Source of the DNA: Streptomyces sp. NBC_01485
GTDB taxonomy: Bacteria > Actinomycetota > Actinomycetes > Streptomycetales > Streptomycetaceae
Direction: 5' to 3'
DNA: 64,000 bases
Assembly (NCBI RefSeq): GCF_036227125.1
Contig: NZ_CP109435.1
Span: 3,658,001-3,722,000 of the forward strand
Made by a program: the position numbers and the translations under genes. The notes below the pieces were generated by a model. That model did no database searches, had not been told where the DNA came from, and saw nothing but the letters and a program-made list of their open reading frames with translations. Each line of letters begins with the position of its first letter. The first letter of the stretch is position 1. Below are positions 1 to 8,616 of the stretch, piece by piece.

Positions 1-1
1 C

Positions 2-520
2 GGCACCTTCACCCTCCCCGCCCAGGCCGACGGGGCCCGACTCCGGCTTCCGGCAAGCAACTTCAAGGAGGCGTACAACGGCCTGGACTGGCTGGGCCCG
101 ACGCTGGTCACGCCGTCGATCATCGGCTCGTACATCTGGATGTGGGCGGGCTTCGCGATGGTGCTGATCGCGGCCGGTCTGGCGGGCGTGCCACGGGAGT
201 TGCTGGAGGCCGCGCGCGTCGACGGCGCGACCGAGTGGCAGGTGTTCCGCCGGATCACGGTGCCGCTGCTCGCGCCGGTCCTCGCGGTCGTCACCGTCAC
301 CCTGATGATCAACGTGCTGAAGGTGTTCGACCTGGTGTTCATCATCGCCCCGGGCTCCTCGCAGGACGACGCGAACGTGCTCGCCCTGGAGCTGTACCGC
401 AAGGGCTTCTCCGAGGACCAGCCCGGCATCGCCAGCGCCATCGCGGTGTTCCTGCTGCTGCTGGTGATCCCGGTGATGTGGTTCAACGTGCGTCGGCTCA
501 GGCGGGAGGTCAGGCGATGA
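2..520 (+). CDS. Carbohydrate ABC transporter permease (MalF/AglF type), 5'-truncated by window edge
   Basis: This is the C-terminal 172 residues of an inner-membrane permease; the reading frame is open to the window edge, so the start lies outside. It carries the binding-protein-dependent permease EAA loop (EAARVDGA from about residue 69, then a G and an I-x-L/V-P pattern), which docks on the ATPase. Hydrophobic segments flank the loop and a basic tail (NVRRLRREVRR) ends the protein. With the next gene it would form the membrane pore of a sugar importer of the CUT1 class (MalF/MalG, alpha-glucoside AglF/AglG). The substrate cannot be told from this fragment and no ATPase is present in the window. 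The last 27 coding bases recur just upstream of the next gene, which suggests a duplication/insertion at the gene junction. Confidence 0.9.
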   Translation, partial: GTFTLPAQADGARLRLPASNFKEAYNGLDWLGPTLVTPSIIGSYIWMWAGFAMVLIAAGLAGVPRELLEAARVDGATEWQVFRRITVPLLAPVLAVVTVTLMINVLKVFDLVFIIAPGSSQDDANVLALELYRKGFSEDQPGIASAIAVFLLLLVIPVMWFNVRRLRREVRR

Positions 521-602
521 GCGTGCACCTGTCCTTCTGCTGGGGGTCTGGGGATTGTCCCCCGGACGGAAGCAGCAACGTGCGTCGGCTCAGGCGGGAG
601 GT
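484..602 (+). repeat. 27-bp direct repeat flanking an inserted segment between two permease genes
   Basis: The 27 bases at 484-510 (end of the upstream permease, starting CAACGTGCGTCGG) recur exactly at 576-602, directly before the start of the downstream permease. The offset is 92 bp. The intervening DNA (about 511-575) contains a G-run/C-run inverted segment (CTGGGGGTCTGGGG then TGTCCCCCGG) that resembles the short GC-rich palindromic repeats scattered in Streptomyces intergenic DNA. Without the insert the two genes would be nearly back to back, as is usual for MalF/MalG pairs. The resemblance to a repeat family is from memory. Confidence 0.75.
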
Positions 603-608
603 GCGGCG

Positions 609-1460
609 ATGACGGCGGCGGGCAAGTGGCTGGTGGAGAAGCTCAACGGCGGTCTGGTGCGCGCCTTTCTGCTCGTCGTCGGGCTGTTCTGGCTGGTCCC
701 GACGATCGGGCTGCTCATATCCTCCCTGCGCTCCCCCGAGGACATGAGCGCCGGCGGCTGGTGGAAGGTGTTCTCCCAGCCGTCCCAACTCACCTTCGAC
801 AGCTACCGGAAGCTGCTGGAGAACGGCGACATCACCAGCTCCCTCGTCAACACCGTGCTGATCACGGTGCCGGCGACGGTCCTGGTCGTCGTCATCGGCT
901 CGCTCGCGGGCTACGCGTTCGCGTGGATGGAGTTCCCGGGCCGGGACTGGTGGTTCCTGGGCGTCGTGGGCCTGTTGGTGGTGCCCGTGCAGGTGGCGCT
1001 GATCCCGATCGCCGAACTGTTCGGCAAGATAGGCCTGTTCGGGAACATCCTGGGCGTGATCCTGTTCCACGTCGGGTTCGGGCTGCCGTTCGCGGTGTTC
1101 CTGCTGCGGAACTTCTTCGCGGAGATCCCCCGCGAACTGCTGGAGGCGGCCCGCCTCGACGGGGCCGGTGAACTGCGGCTGTTCGCACGGGTCGTGATGC
1201 CGCTGGGCGGGCCGGCGATCGCGTCCCTGGGCATCTTCCAGTTCCTGTGGGTGTGGAACGACATGCTGGTGGCGCTGGTGTTCACCAACGCCGACAGCCA
1301 GCCGATCACGGTCGCCCTGCAGACGCAGGTACGGCAGTTCGGCAACAACATCGACGTGCTGGCGCCCGGCGCGTTCATCTCGATGGTGATCCCGCTGGCC
1401 GTGTTCTTCGCGTTCCAGCGGCAGTTCGTGTCCGGCGTGATGGCGGGCGCGGTCAAGTAG
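609..1460 (+). CDS. Carbohydrate ABC transporter permease (MalG/AglG type)
   Basis: Second permease of a CUT1-type sugar importer, 283 residues, the usual MalG length. It has an N-terminal membrane segment (FLLVVGLFWLVPTIGLLISS), further hydrophobic spans and the EAA loop (EAARLDGAGE, about residue 179), the ATPase contact. I chose the ATG at 609 because GGGAGGTGCGGCG lies just upstream as a ribosome site. An upstream in-frame start at 555 would read through the inserted repeat and add 18 atypical residues. It is the last gene of the importer operon; a hairpin follows at 1523-1550. The missing ATPase may be the shared multi-sugar MsiK of streptomycetes, but that is inference. Confidence 0.92.
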   Translation: MTAAGKWLVEKLNGGLVRAFLLVVGLFWLVPTIGLLISSLRSPEDMSAGGWWKVFSQPSQLTFDSYRKLLENGDITSSLVNTVLITVPATVLVVVIGSLAGYAFAWMEFPGRDWWFLGVVGLLVVPVQVALIPIAELFGKIGLFGNILGVILFHVGFGLPFAVFLLRNFFAEIPRELLEAARLDGAGELRLFARVVMPLGGPAIASLGIFQFLWVWNDMLVALVFTNADSQPITVALQTQVRQFGNNIDVLAPGAFISMVIPLAVFFAFQRQFVSGVMAGAVK

Positions 1461-1522
1461 CCGCAAACGCACGGGGAATCACGTAAGAGCACCGAAAACC
1501 AGGGGAAACCACGGGAAACCAG

Positions 1523-1550
1523 GGGGCGGGCAGGGTCATCGGCCCGCCCC
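1523..1550 (+). terminator. Hairpin terminator after the sugar permease operon
   Basis: Perfect 9-bp GC stem (GGGGCGGGC paired with GCCCGCCCC) with a 10-base loop, followed by TCTCC rather than a long U-run. It sits 63 bases after the permease stop. Three imperfect 10-bp units of the type GGAAACCAGG lie directly before it. Confidence 0.6.
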
Positions 1551-1660
1551 TCTCCGTTAACCCGAAATCCCCCGTATGCCTCGGAAACCGTAACCAATTC
1601 ACTCCTTCGGCCGTTCCCGGGCAAGGCCCTGTCCCGCCCGCGCCGACCCATGGATGTCCC

Positions 1661-3937
1661 TTGCCCAGGTTCAGTGTCATCGTCCCCGCGTACAAGGTTC
1701 AGGCGTACCTGCACGAGTGCCTCGAATCGGTGCTGTCCCAGTCGTACGCCGATCTCGAACTCATCGCCGTCGACGACCGTTCGCCTGACGCCTGCGGCGA
1801 GATCATCGACGAGTTCGCGGCCCGCGACGCGCGCGTGCGCGCCGTGCACCTGCCGCACAACGTCGGGTTGGGGCAGGCCCGTAACGCGGGACTGGAGCAC
1901 GCCCGGGGCGACTACCTGCTGTTCCTCGACTCCGACGACACGCTCACCCCGGACGCGCTGCGCGCGATCGCCGACCGGCTGCAGGACACGGGCGAGCCGG
2001 ACGTCCTGGTCTACGACTACGCGAGCACGTACTGGACGGGCGAGGCCGTCCGCAACAAGTTCGCCGACCAGCTCGACGAGGAGGGCCCGGCGCCGTTCAG
2101 GCTGGCCGACCGGCCGGGGCTGCTGAGGGTGCTCATGGTGGCCTGGAACAAGGCCTACCGGCGGGAGTTCGTCGAGAGCGTGGGCCTGACGTTCCCGCCC
2201 GGCTACTACGAGGACACGCCGTGGACGTACCCGGCGCTGCTGGCGGCGAAGACGCTGGCGACGCTGGACCGGGTCTGCGTGCACTACCGCCAGCGCCGCC
2301 GGGGCAACATCCTGTCGACCACGAGCCGGGGCCACTTCGACGTCTTCGAACAGTACGACCGGGTCTTCGCGTTCGTCGAGCAGCACCCCGAACTCGCGGA
2401 GTGGCGGCCGGTGTTGTTCCGCCGCATGGTCGACCACCTGTCGACGGTCTTCACCAAGCGCGACCGGCTCCCGCGCGGCTCGCGCGCCGAGTTCCTGCGC
2501 AGGGCCCGCGCCCACTACCGGCGTTACCGCGTCCCGGGCGCCTCGGTCCCGCTGCGTTCCCGGCTGCGCCACACCCTCGTCCACTTCGGCGTGCACCGCA
2601 CCTACCGGCTGTTGCAGGTGTCCATGACCGTGCGCCGGCGCACGCAGAAGGCGGCCTCGAAGCTGACCCGCGCCCTGCGGGCGGCCGCCCTGCAGGCGCA
2701 CTACCGCGTCCAGTTGCGGCTGCCGCTGCGCGCCGACCGGGCCGTGTTCGCCGCGTACTGGGGCCGTGGGCACGGCTGCAACCCGGGCGCGCTGGAAGAG
2801 GCGTTCCGCACGTTCGCGCCGCAGGTGCGCACGGCGTGGATCGCCCGCCCCGAGCACCAGGCGACCGTACCGCCGGGCCCGCGTCACGTGCGCCCCGGCA
2901 CGGCCGCCTACTGGACGGCGCTGGCCCGCTCCAAGTACCTGGTGAACAACGTCAACTTCGACCGGCGGCTGGTCAAACGGCCCGGCCAGGTCTTCGTGCA
3001 GACCCAGCACGGCACCCCCCTCAAGCACATGGGCCTCGACCTCCAGGAACGCCCGGCGGCCGCCCGGGACATGGACTTCGCCGCGCTGCTGGACGGCGTC
3101 GACAAGTGGGACTACGTCCTGTCCGCCAACCGCCACACCACCCTCACCTGGGAGCGCGTCTACCCGGGCCGCTACGAGACCCTCGAGTACGGCTACCCGC
3201 GCAACGACGTCTACCAGAAGGCGACGGCGGCGGACGTGGCCCGGCTGCGCGAGACCCTCGGCATCCCGCGCAGCGCGGTCGCCGTCCTGTACGCGCCCAC
3301 CCACCGCGACTACCGCCGCGTCCAGGGCTCCCACCTCGACCTGGAGCGCGTCCTGCGCCGGCTGGGCCCCCGCTTCGTGATCCTGGCCCGCGCCCACTAC
3401 TGGCAGGACGCCCCGCTCGCCCGGCGGACGCCCGGCGTCATCGACGTCACCGGCCATCCGAGCGTGGAGGCCCTCTGCCTGGCCTCGGACGCCCTGGTCA
3501 CCGACTACTCGTCCCTGATGTTCGACTACGCCAACCTGGACCGCCCGATCGTGATCCACGCCGACGACTGGGAGGCGTACGAGGCGGCCCGCGGCACCTA
3601 CTTCGACCTGCGGGCCTTCCCGCCGGGCGCGGTCGCGCGCAGCGAGGACGAGCTGATCGACATCTTCGGCACCGGCCACTGGCGCGGCTCCCGCTCGACC
3701 CAGTTGCGCACCGCGTTCCGTGAGCGGTTCTGCGCCCACGACGACGGGCGCGCCGCCGAGCGGGTCGTCCGGCGGGTCGTGCTGGGCGAGACCGAGCTGC
3801 CCGCGGTGGTGCCGCTCGCCGAGCGCTGCCCGGCGGCGTCGGCGGCGCAGACGGCGGCGCAGGCGCAGTCGGGACGCCCGCCGCTCGCCACCGTGCCCCG
3901 GCCGTCCGGCTCCCGCCCCGTCACCGACAGCCACTGA
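1661..3937 (+). CDS. Bifunctional GT2 glycosyltransferase / TagF-like CDP-glycerol glycerophosphotransferase (paralogue 1)
   Basis: A 758-residue two-domain cytoplasmic or membrane-associated enzyme. Residues 1 to about 250 are a GT2 nucleotide-sugar transferase (FSVIVPAYKV at the start, metal-binding DSDD near residue 90). Residues about 340-740 are a TagF-like polymerase domain with QHGTPLK (His near 450), RAHYW (His near 579) and TDYSSLMFDYANLDRP (near 613). In TagF the two histidines are catalytic. It probably builds or decorates a glycerol-phosphate-containing wall polymer. The start is TTG, which aligns with MPRFS in the two paralogues but has no clear ribosome site; two nearby ATGs are out of frame. 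It is the first of three tandem paralogues, and a TagGH-like exporter lies 10 kb downstream. The tail (about residues 715-758) is low-complexity Ala/Pro/Gln. Confidence 0.88.
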   Translation: MPRFSVIVPAYKVQAYLHECLESVLSQSYADLELIAVDDRSPDACGEIIDEFAARDARVRAVHLPHNVGLGQARNAGLEHARGDYLLFLDSDDTLTPDALRAIADRLQDTGEPDVLVYDYASTYWTGEAVRNKFADQLDEEGPAPFRLADRPGLLRVLMVAWNKAYRREFVESVGLTFPPGYYEDTPWTYPALLAAKTLATLDRVCVHYRQRRRGNILSTTSRGHFDVFEQYDRVFAFVEQHPELAEWRPVLFRRMVDHLSTVFTKRDRLPRGSRAEFLRRARAHYRRYRVPGASVPLRSRLRHTLVHFGVHRTYRLLQVSMTVRRRTQKAASKLTRALRAAALQAHYRVQLRLPLRADRAVFAAYWGRGHGCNPGALEEAFRTFAPQVRTAWIARPEHQATVPPGPRHVRPGTAAYWTALARSKYLVNNVNFDRRLVKRPGQVFVQTQHGTPLKHMGLDLQERPAAARDMDFAALLDGVDKWDYVLSANRHTTLTWERVYPGRYETLEYGYPRNDVYQKATAADVARLRETLGIPRSAVAVLYAPTHRDYRRVQGSHLDLERVLRRLGPRFVILARAHYWQDAPLARRTPGVIDVTGHPSVEALCLASDALVTDYSSLMFDYANLDRPIVIHADDWEAYEAARGTYFDLRAFPPGAVARSEDELIDIFGTGHWRGSRSTQLRTAFRERFCAHDDGRAAERVVRRVVLGETELPAVVPLAERCPAASAAQTAAQAQSGRPPLATVPRPSGSRPVTDSH

Positions 3938-4020
3938 CCGCCGTTCGCCTTCCGACGCCTCACGACGTCTTCCGACGCCTTCCGGCAGAGAAATCAAGAC
4001 ACAGACAGAGAAAGAGCAGC

Positions 4021-6264
4021 ATGCCCCGCTTCAGCATCATCGTCGCGTCCCATGGGGACGGGGGTCCCCCCGGTCGAGCGGCCACGAGACCGGGGGAGGG
4101 CCGGCTGTCCCTGGCGCTGGACTCCGTCCTCGCCCAGTCCTTCGCCGACTTCGAGCTGATCCCGGTCGGCGACGCGCCCGACGCCGTCGCCACGGCCGTC
4201 GCCGACCGGTACGCGGAGCGCGACTCCCGGGTGCGGCCGGCGCAGTCGCCGCCCGCGGCGGGTCTCGCCGGGGCGCGCAACGCGGGGCTGCGGGCGGCGG
4301 GCGGCGCATACGTGCTGTTCCTCGACGGCGACGACACCCTCGCCCCGGGCGCCCTGACGGCGCTGGACGCACGGCTGACCGAGACCGGCGACGTGGACGT
4401 CCTGTACACCGAGCACGAGCGCGTCCCCTGGTGGGAGGGCGAGCCGGCCAACCCGGCGGCCCCGCTGCTGGCGAAGACCCCGACGGGCGCGTTCTCCCCC
4501 TTCGAGGCCCCCCAGGTGACCGGGGTGCACCTGCCGGTGTGGGGCACCGCCTACCGGCGCTCCTTCCTCACCGAGCACCAACTCGCCTTCCCCGACGGCA
4601 ACTTCACGGACGTCGGCTTCGGCGGCCTGGTCACCGTGTACGCCGAGCGCGTCGCGACCCTGCGGTCGGTCGTCGTACGGCACCTGCTACGGCGGCAGGG
4701 CGACCCGCTGAACCTGCCGGGCGAGCACCACATGGAGCTGCTGGACCGCGCCGACGAGGTGCTGACCCGGGCGGGCGAGGTCGCGCTGTCCGAGGACCGG
4801 TCGGGGCCGCTGTTCGAGCAGCTCTTCGCGGCCGTCCTGAAGACCGCCGCGCATCCGGCCCGGCTGTCCGGGCGCCGCCGCCGGGCCTTCTTCCGGCGCG
4901 CGGGCCGGCTGTACCGGCGCCACCGGCCGGCCGGTTTCCGCAGGCCTGGCGGGAGTCTCGGGGTGCAGCACCGGCTGCTGGCGGCCGGCGCGTACACCGC
5001 GTTCCGCGCGCTGCGCGACGCCAACCGCAGGGCGTCCGCGGCCGGCCGGCGCGTCCCGCGCGCCCGGGGCCTGCGCACCCGCCTGTACTACCGGCGTCAA
5101 CTGCGCCGCCGTATCGACCCCGACCTCGCGGTGTTCTGCGCCTACTGGGGCCGCGGCTACGCCTGCAACCCGGCCGCGATCCACGCCAAGACCGCCGAAC
5201 TCGCCCCGCACATCCGCTCGGTGTTCCTCGTCGAGTCCGACCAGGTGCACGCGCTGCCCGAGGGCGTCGACCACGCCGTGATCGGCAGCCGCCGCTACTG
5301 GCAGGTGCTGGCCCGCGCCAAGTACCTGGTCAACAACGCCAACTTCGAAGGGGCCGTCGTCAAACGCCCCGGCAGCGTCCATCTGTCGACGCAGCACGGC
5401 ACCCCGCTGAAGCGGATGGGCGTCGAGCAGGCCGAGTACCCGGTGGTCGCCGCCGCCACCGGAAGCTTCGACCGGCTGCTCGCCCGGGTCGACCGCTGGG
5501 ACTACAACCTCAGCTCCAACCGGCTCTCCACCGAGGTGTGGGAGCGGTCCTTCCCGTCCTCGTACGAGATGCTCGAGTACGGCTATCCGCGCAACGACGT
5601 CTACTACACGGCGACGGCGGACGACGTGCGCCGCGTCCGCGAGCGGCTCGGGATCCCGGCCGGCCGGACGGCGCTGCTGTACGCGCCGACGCACCGCGAC
5701 CACCAGAGCGGCTTCCACGCACAGCTCGACGTCGAGGCGCTGTGCGAGGCCCTCGGGGACGACTTCGTGGTCCTGCTGCGCGCCCACTACTTCTACGACG
5801 ACGACCGCGACCGGCCGCGCGACGAGCGGATCATCGACGTCACCGGGCACCGCTCGTCCGAGGACGTCTGTCTCGCCGCGGACGCCCTGATCACCGACTA
5901 CTCGTCGATCGTCTTCGACTACGCCAACCTCGACCGGCCGATCGTCGTGTACGCCGACGACTGGGACGTGTACCGCGAGACCCGCGGGGTCACCTTCGAC
6001 TTCCTGGGCTCCGCGCCCGGTCCGGTCGCCCGCACCGCCGACGAACTGGCCGCCGTCTTCCGCTCCGGCCGCTGGGCCGACGCCGAGGCGGCCGGGCTGC
6101 GGGCCCGGTTCCGGGCCCGGTTCTGCGAGTTCGACGACGGGCGCGCCGCCGAGCGCGTCGTGCGCCGCGTGCTGCTCGGGGAACCGGCCGAGCGCATCGA
6201 GCCCGCCGTTCCGCTCGCCCGGCGCAGGCCCGCCCCCGCCGCCGTGACCTCTCCGAGGAGCTGA
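4021..6264 (+). CDS. Bifunctional GT2 glycosyltransferase / TagF-like glycerophosphotransferase (paralogue 2) with in-frame repeat insertion
   Basis: A 747-residue paralogue of the preceding gene, 83 bp downstream. The GT2 domain has MPRFSIIV and a DGDD metal motif (the paralogues have DSDD). The TagF-like domain has QHGTPLK (His near 459), RAHYF (near 588) and TDYSSIVFDYANLDRP, so both expected histidines are present. After MPRFSIIVASHG there are about 16 extra residues (DGGPPGRAATRPGEG) absent from both paralogues. They are encoded by a G-run/C-run repeat-like segment at 4053-4100. They interrupt the first beta strand/helix turn of the GT2 fold, near the nucleotide site, so GT2 activity is doubtful although the frame is kept. 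The ATG follows AAAGAG. Likely substrate: a teichoic-acid-like polymer. Confidence 0.87.
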   Translation: MPRFSIIVASHGDGGPPGRAATRPGEGRLSLALDSVLAQSFADFELIPVGDAPDAVATAVADRYAERDSRVRPAQSPPAAGLAGARNAGLRAAGGAYVLFLDGDDTLAPGALTALDARLTETGDVDVLYTEHERVPWWEGEPANPAAPLLAKTPTGAFSPFEAPQVTGVHLPVWGTAYRRSFLTEHQLAFPDGNFTDVGFGGLVTVYAERVATLRSVVVRHLLRRQGDPLNLPGEHHMELLDRADEVLTRAGEVALSEDRSGPLFEQLFAAVLKTAAHPARLSGRRRRAFFRRAGRLYRRHRPAGFRRPGGSLGVQHRLLAAGAYTAFRALRDANRRASAAGRRVPRARGLRTRLYYRRQLRRRIDPDLAVFCAYWGRGYACNPAAIHAKTAELAPHIRSVFLVESDQVHALPEGVDHAVIGSRRYWQVLARAKYLVNNANFEGAVVKRPGSVHLSTQHGTPLKRMGVEQAEYPVVAAATGSFDRLLARVDRWDYNLSSNRLSTEVWERSFPSSYEMLEYGYPRNDVYYTATADDVRRVRERLGIPAGRTALLYAPTHRDHQSGFHAQLDVEALCEALGDDFVVLLRAHYFYDDDRDRPRDERIIDVTGHRSSEDVCLAADALITDYSSIVFDYANLDRPIVVYADDWDVYRETRGVTFDFLGSAPGPVARTADELAAVFRSGRWADAEAAGLRARFRARFCEFDDGRAAERVVRRVLLGEPAERIEPAVPLARRRPAPAAVTSPRS
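4053..4100 (+). repeat. Palindromic repeat-like segment inserted in frame in a GT2 coding region
   Basis: The segment runs ATGGGGACGGGGGTCCCCCC, then a CGGTCGAGCGG core and ACGAGACCGGGGGAGGG. It resembles a GC-rich repeat common in Streptomyces genomes (a GGGTCCCCCC arm, a CTCGAGCG-like centre and a GGGGGAGG end). Neither flanking paralogue has it at this alignment position. Its length (about 48 bp, 16 codons) preserves the frame. Confidence 0.65.
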
Positions 6265-6269
6265 CCTTC

Positions 6270-8534
6270 GTGCCCCGCTTCAGCGTCATCGTCCCTGTCT
6301 TCAAGGTGCAGGGGTTCCTTCGCGAGTGCCTCGACTCCGTGCTCGGCCAGTCCTTCGACGACCTCGAGGTGATCGCCGTCGACGACTGCTCCCCCGACGG
6401 CTGCGGAGCGATCCTCGACGAGTACGCGGCCCGCGACCCCCGGCTGCGGGCCGTCCACCTGCCGGAGAACGTGGGCCTGGGCCGCGCCCGCAACGCCGGC
6501 CTGCCGCACGCCACCGGCGACTACGTCCTCTTCCTCGACAGCGACGACCGGTACACGCCCGGCCTGCTGCGGGCGGTCGCCGACCGGCTCGACGTGACCG
6601 GCGACCCCGACATCCTCGTCTTCGACCACGTTCGCACCCACTGGTGGGGCCGCGCGGGCCGCAGCGACGCCGCCGACCTCTTCGAACAGGCCGGCACCGA
6701 CACCTTCGACCTGCGCACGAACCCCGAGTACCTGGGGCTGTTCCTGGTCGCCTGGAACAAGGCCTACCGCCGGGACTTCTTCCTCGGGCACGGCTTCCGG
6801 TACCGGCCGGGGCTGTACGAGGACGCCCCCGTCACCTATCAGACGATGGTCACGGCGGAGCGGATCGCCTGTCTGGACCGGGTGGGCGTCGAGTACCGGC
6901 AGCGGCGGCAGGGCGCGATCACCCGCACCCCAGGACGCAAGCACTTCGACATCTTCGACCAGTACGAGGGACTCTTCGCCTTCCTCGCCGAGCGGCCCGG
7001 CCTGGACTGGGCCCGGCCGCTGCTGTTCGAACGGGCCCTGGACCACATGCTGTTCACCGTGGCCCGCCCGGAACGGGTGCTGCGGGGCGACCGGCGGGAG
7101 TTCCACCGGCGGATCCGGGCGTTCTACCGCACGCACGTGCCGCCCGGCTTCGTCCCGCCGCCGGAGTCCCGCCGTACGGAGATCCGGCTGCTGGCCCTCG
7201 CCCCCTACTCCGCCCACCGCGGCCTCGGCGCGCTGCGCGGCGCGGGCCGGGCGGCCGGGCGCAGGACGCGCAGGACACGGGACCTGGTGGTCCGGCGCCT
7301 CAAGCGGTGCTGGTACCGGATCCAGTTGCGGCGGCCCCTCGACCCGGGGCTCGCCGTGTACTCCGCCGGACACAGCCGCGCCGTGAACGGCGACCCCCAC
7401 GCGATCCACTCCCGCGCCGCCGAGCTGGCGCCGCAGGTGCGGGGCGTGTGGGTGGTGCGGCCCGACGCGGTGGGGCTGGTGCCGCCGGGCACGGAGTACG
7501 TGACGACGGGATCCTGGCGCTACTACCGGGTGATGGCCCGCGCGGGGCACTGGATCAACGACTGCAACTGGGCCGGTGACCTGGTGAAACGCCCCGGTTC
7601 CGTGCACGTCCAGACGCACCGGGGCACGCCGCTGAAGTACATGGCCCTGGACCTCCTGGACCGGCCGGGCGCCCGGCACGGCACCAACGTCCGCGGCATG
7701 CTGCGGCGCAGCGACCGGTGGGACGTCAGCCTGGTCGCGAACCGGCACTCGGAGGAGATCTGGCAGCGGGCCTACCCCTGTCACTTCACGTCGCTGCGCA
7801 GCGGCAGCCCGCGCAACGACGTCCTGGTGCGGGGCGGGGAGGCGCGGGCGGCCGAGGTGCGTGAGCGGCTGGGGGCGGGGCCGGCCGAGACGGTCGTGCT
7901 GTACGCGCCGACGCCGCGCGACTACCGCAGGGGCCGCCATGTCGGGCGGGTCGGCCTGGAGGCGCTGGCGGCGTCGCTCGGCCCCGGGCACCGGCTGCTG
8001 GTGCGCCTGCACCCCGGTCTGGCCCGACATCACGAGAGGGCGCTGCTGCTGCGTGACCTGCACCGGCGGGGCGTGCTGACCGACGTCACGGACGAGCCGC
8101 ACGTCGAGGACGTCCTGCTGGCCAGCGACGCCCTGATCACCGACTACGCGGCGCTGATGTTCGACTACGCGAACCTGGACCGGCCGATCGTGATCCACGC
8201 CGACGACTGGGCGGCCTACCGGGCGGCCCGGGGCGCCTACTTCGACATCACCGCCGAGCCGCCGGGACACGTCACACGCTCCGACGAGGAACTGGCGAAG
8301 GTGTTCACCTCCGGCGCCTGGCGCGACACCGAGTCGACCCGGCTGCGGGCGGCGTTCCGGGAGCGGTTCTGCGAGTACGACGACGGGCGGGCCGCGGAAC
8401 GCGTCGTCCGGCGGATCCTGCTGGGCGAGACACCGGACACGAAGGGTGGCGGCGGGGTCGTCGACGGTGACGGCGGGGTCGTCCGTATCCCGGCGGCCGT
8501 CGACCGTTCGGCGCGCCTGCCGGAGTACAGCTGA
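6270..8534 (+). CDS. GT2 glycosyltransferase / TagF-like protein (paralogue 3), catalytic His of HGTPLK replaced by Arg
   Basis: A 754-residue third tandem paralogue, starting at GTG 5 bases after the previous stop with GAGGAG upstream, so co-translated. The GT2 domain looks intact (VPRFSVIVPVFKV, DSDD near residue 90). In the TagF-like domain the expected QTQHGTPLK reads QTHRGTPLK near residue 448, so the catalytic histidine position is Arg, with a His shifted one place. Other landmarks also diverge: SAGHSRAVNGDP replaces the AYWGRG..CNP of the paralogues, and NDCNW replaces NN(V/A)NF. RLHPG and TDYAALMFDYANLDRP are kept. The C-terminal half may be catalytically altered, or act as a binding or scaffolding domain. 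The extreme C-terminus has a short repeat (GGGVVDGDGGVV). Confidence 0.86.
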   Translation: MPRFSVIVPVFKVQGFLRECLDSVLGQSFDDLEVIAVDDCSPDGCGAILDEYAARDPRLRAVHLPENVGLGRARNAGLPHATGDYVLFLDSDDRYTPGLLRAVADRLDVTGDPDILVFDHVRTHWWGRAGRSDAADLFEQAGTDTFDLRTNPEYLGLFLVAWNKAYRRDFFLGHGFRYRPGLYEDAPVTYQTMVTAERIACLDRVGVEYRQRRQGAITRTPGRKHFDIFDQYEGLFAFLAERPGLDWARPLLFERALDHMLFTVARPERVLRGDRREFHRRIRAFYRTHVPPGFVPPPESRRTEIRLLALAPYSAHRGLGALRGAGRAAGRRTRRTRDLVVRRLKRCWYRIQLRRPLDPGLAVYSAGHSRAVNGDPHAIHSRAAELAPQVRGVWVVRPDAVGLVPPGTEYVTTGSWRYYRVMARAGHWINDCNWAGDLVKRPGSVHVQTHRGTPLKYMALDLLDRPGARHGTNVRGMLRRSDRWDVSLVANRHSEEIWQRAYPCHFTSLRSGSPRNDVLVRGGEARAAEVRERLGAGPAETVVLYAPTPRDYRRGRHVGRVGLEALAASLGPGHRLLVRLHPGLARHHERALLLRDLHRRGVLTDVTDEPHVEDVLLASDALITDYAALMFDYANLDRPIVIHADDWAAYRAARGAYFDITAEPPGHVTRSDEELAKVFTSGAWRDTESTRLRAAFRERFCEYDDGRAAERVVRRILLGETPDTKGGGGVVDGDGGVVRIPAAVDRSARLPEYS

Positions 8535-8616
8535 CCTGCGTTCGGCGGGAGGCGGACGGGTTTCCTTCGGGGCCGTCGGCCTAGCCCGCCGGGAACAAGA
8601 CTCCGCGAGGGGCAAA

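Noticed and set aside
484..602. Insertion sequence between the permease genes
   Set aside because: The insert is under 100 bp with no transposase; at most a small non-autonomous repeat or local duplication.
911..3997. 1028-residue antisense open frame over the first TagF-like gene
   Set aside because: Shadow frame: Arg/Val/Gly-rich, spans an intergenic terminator, no ribosome site and no conserved motif.
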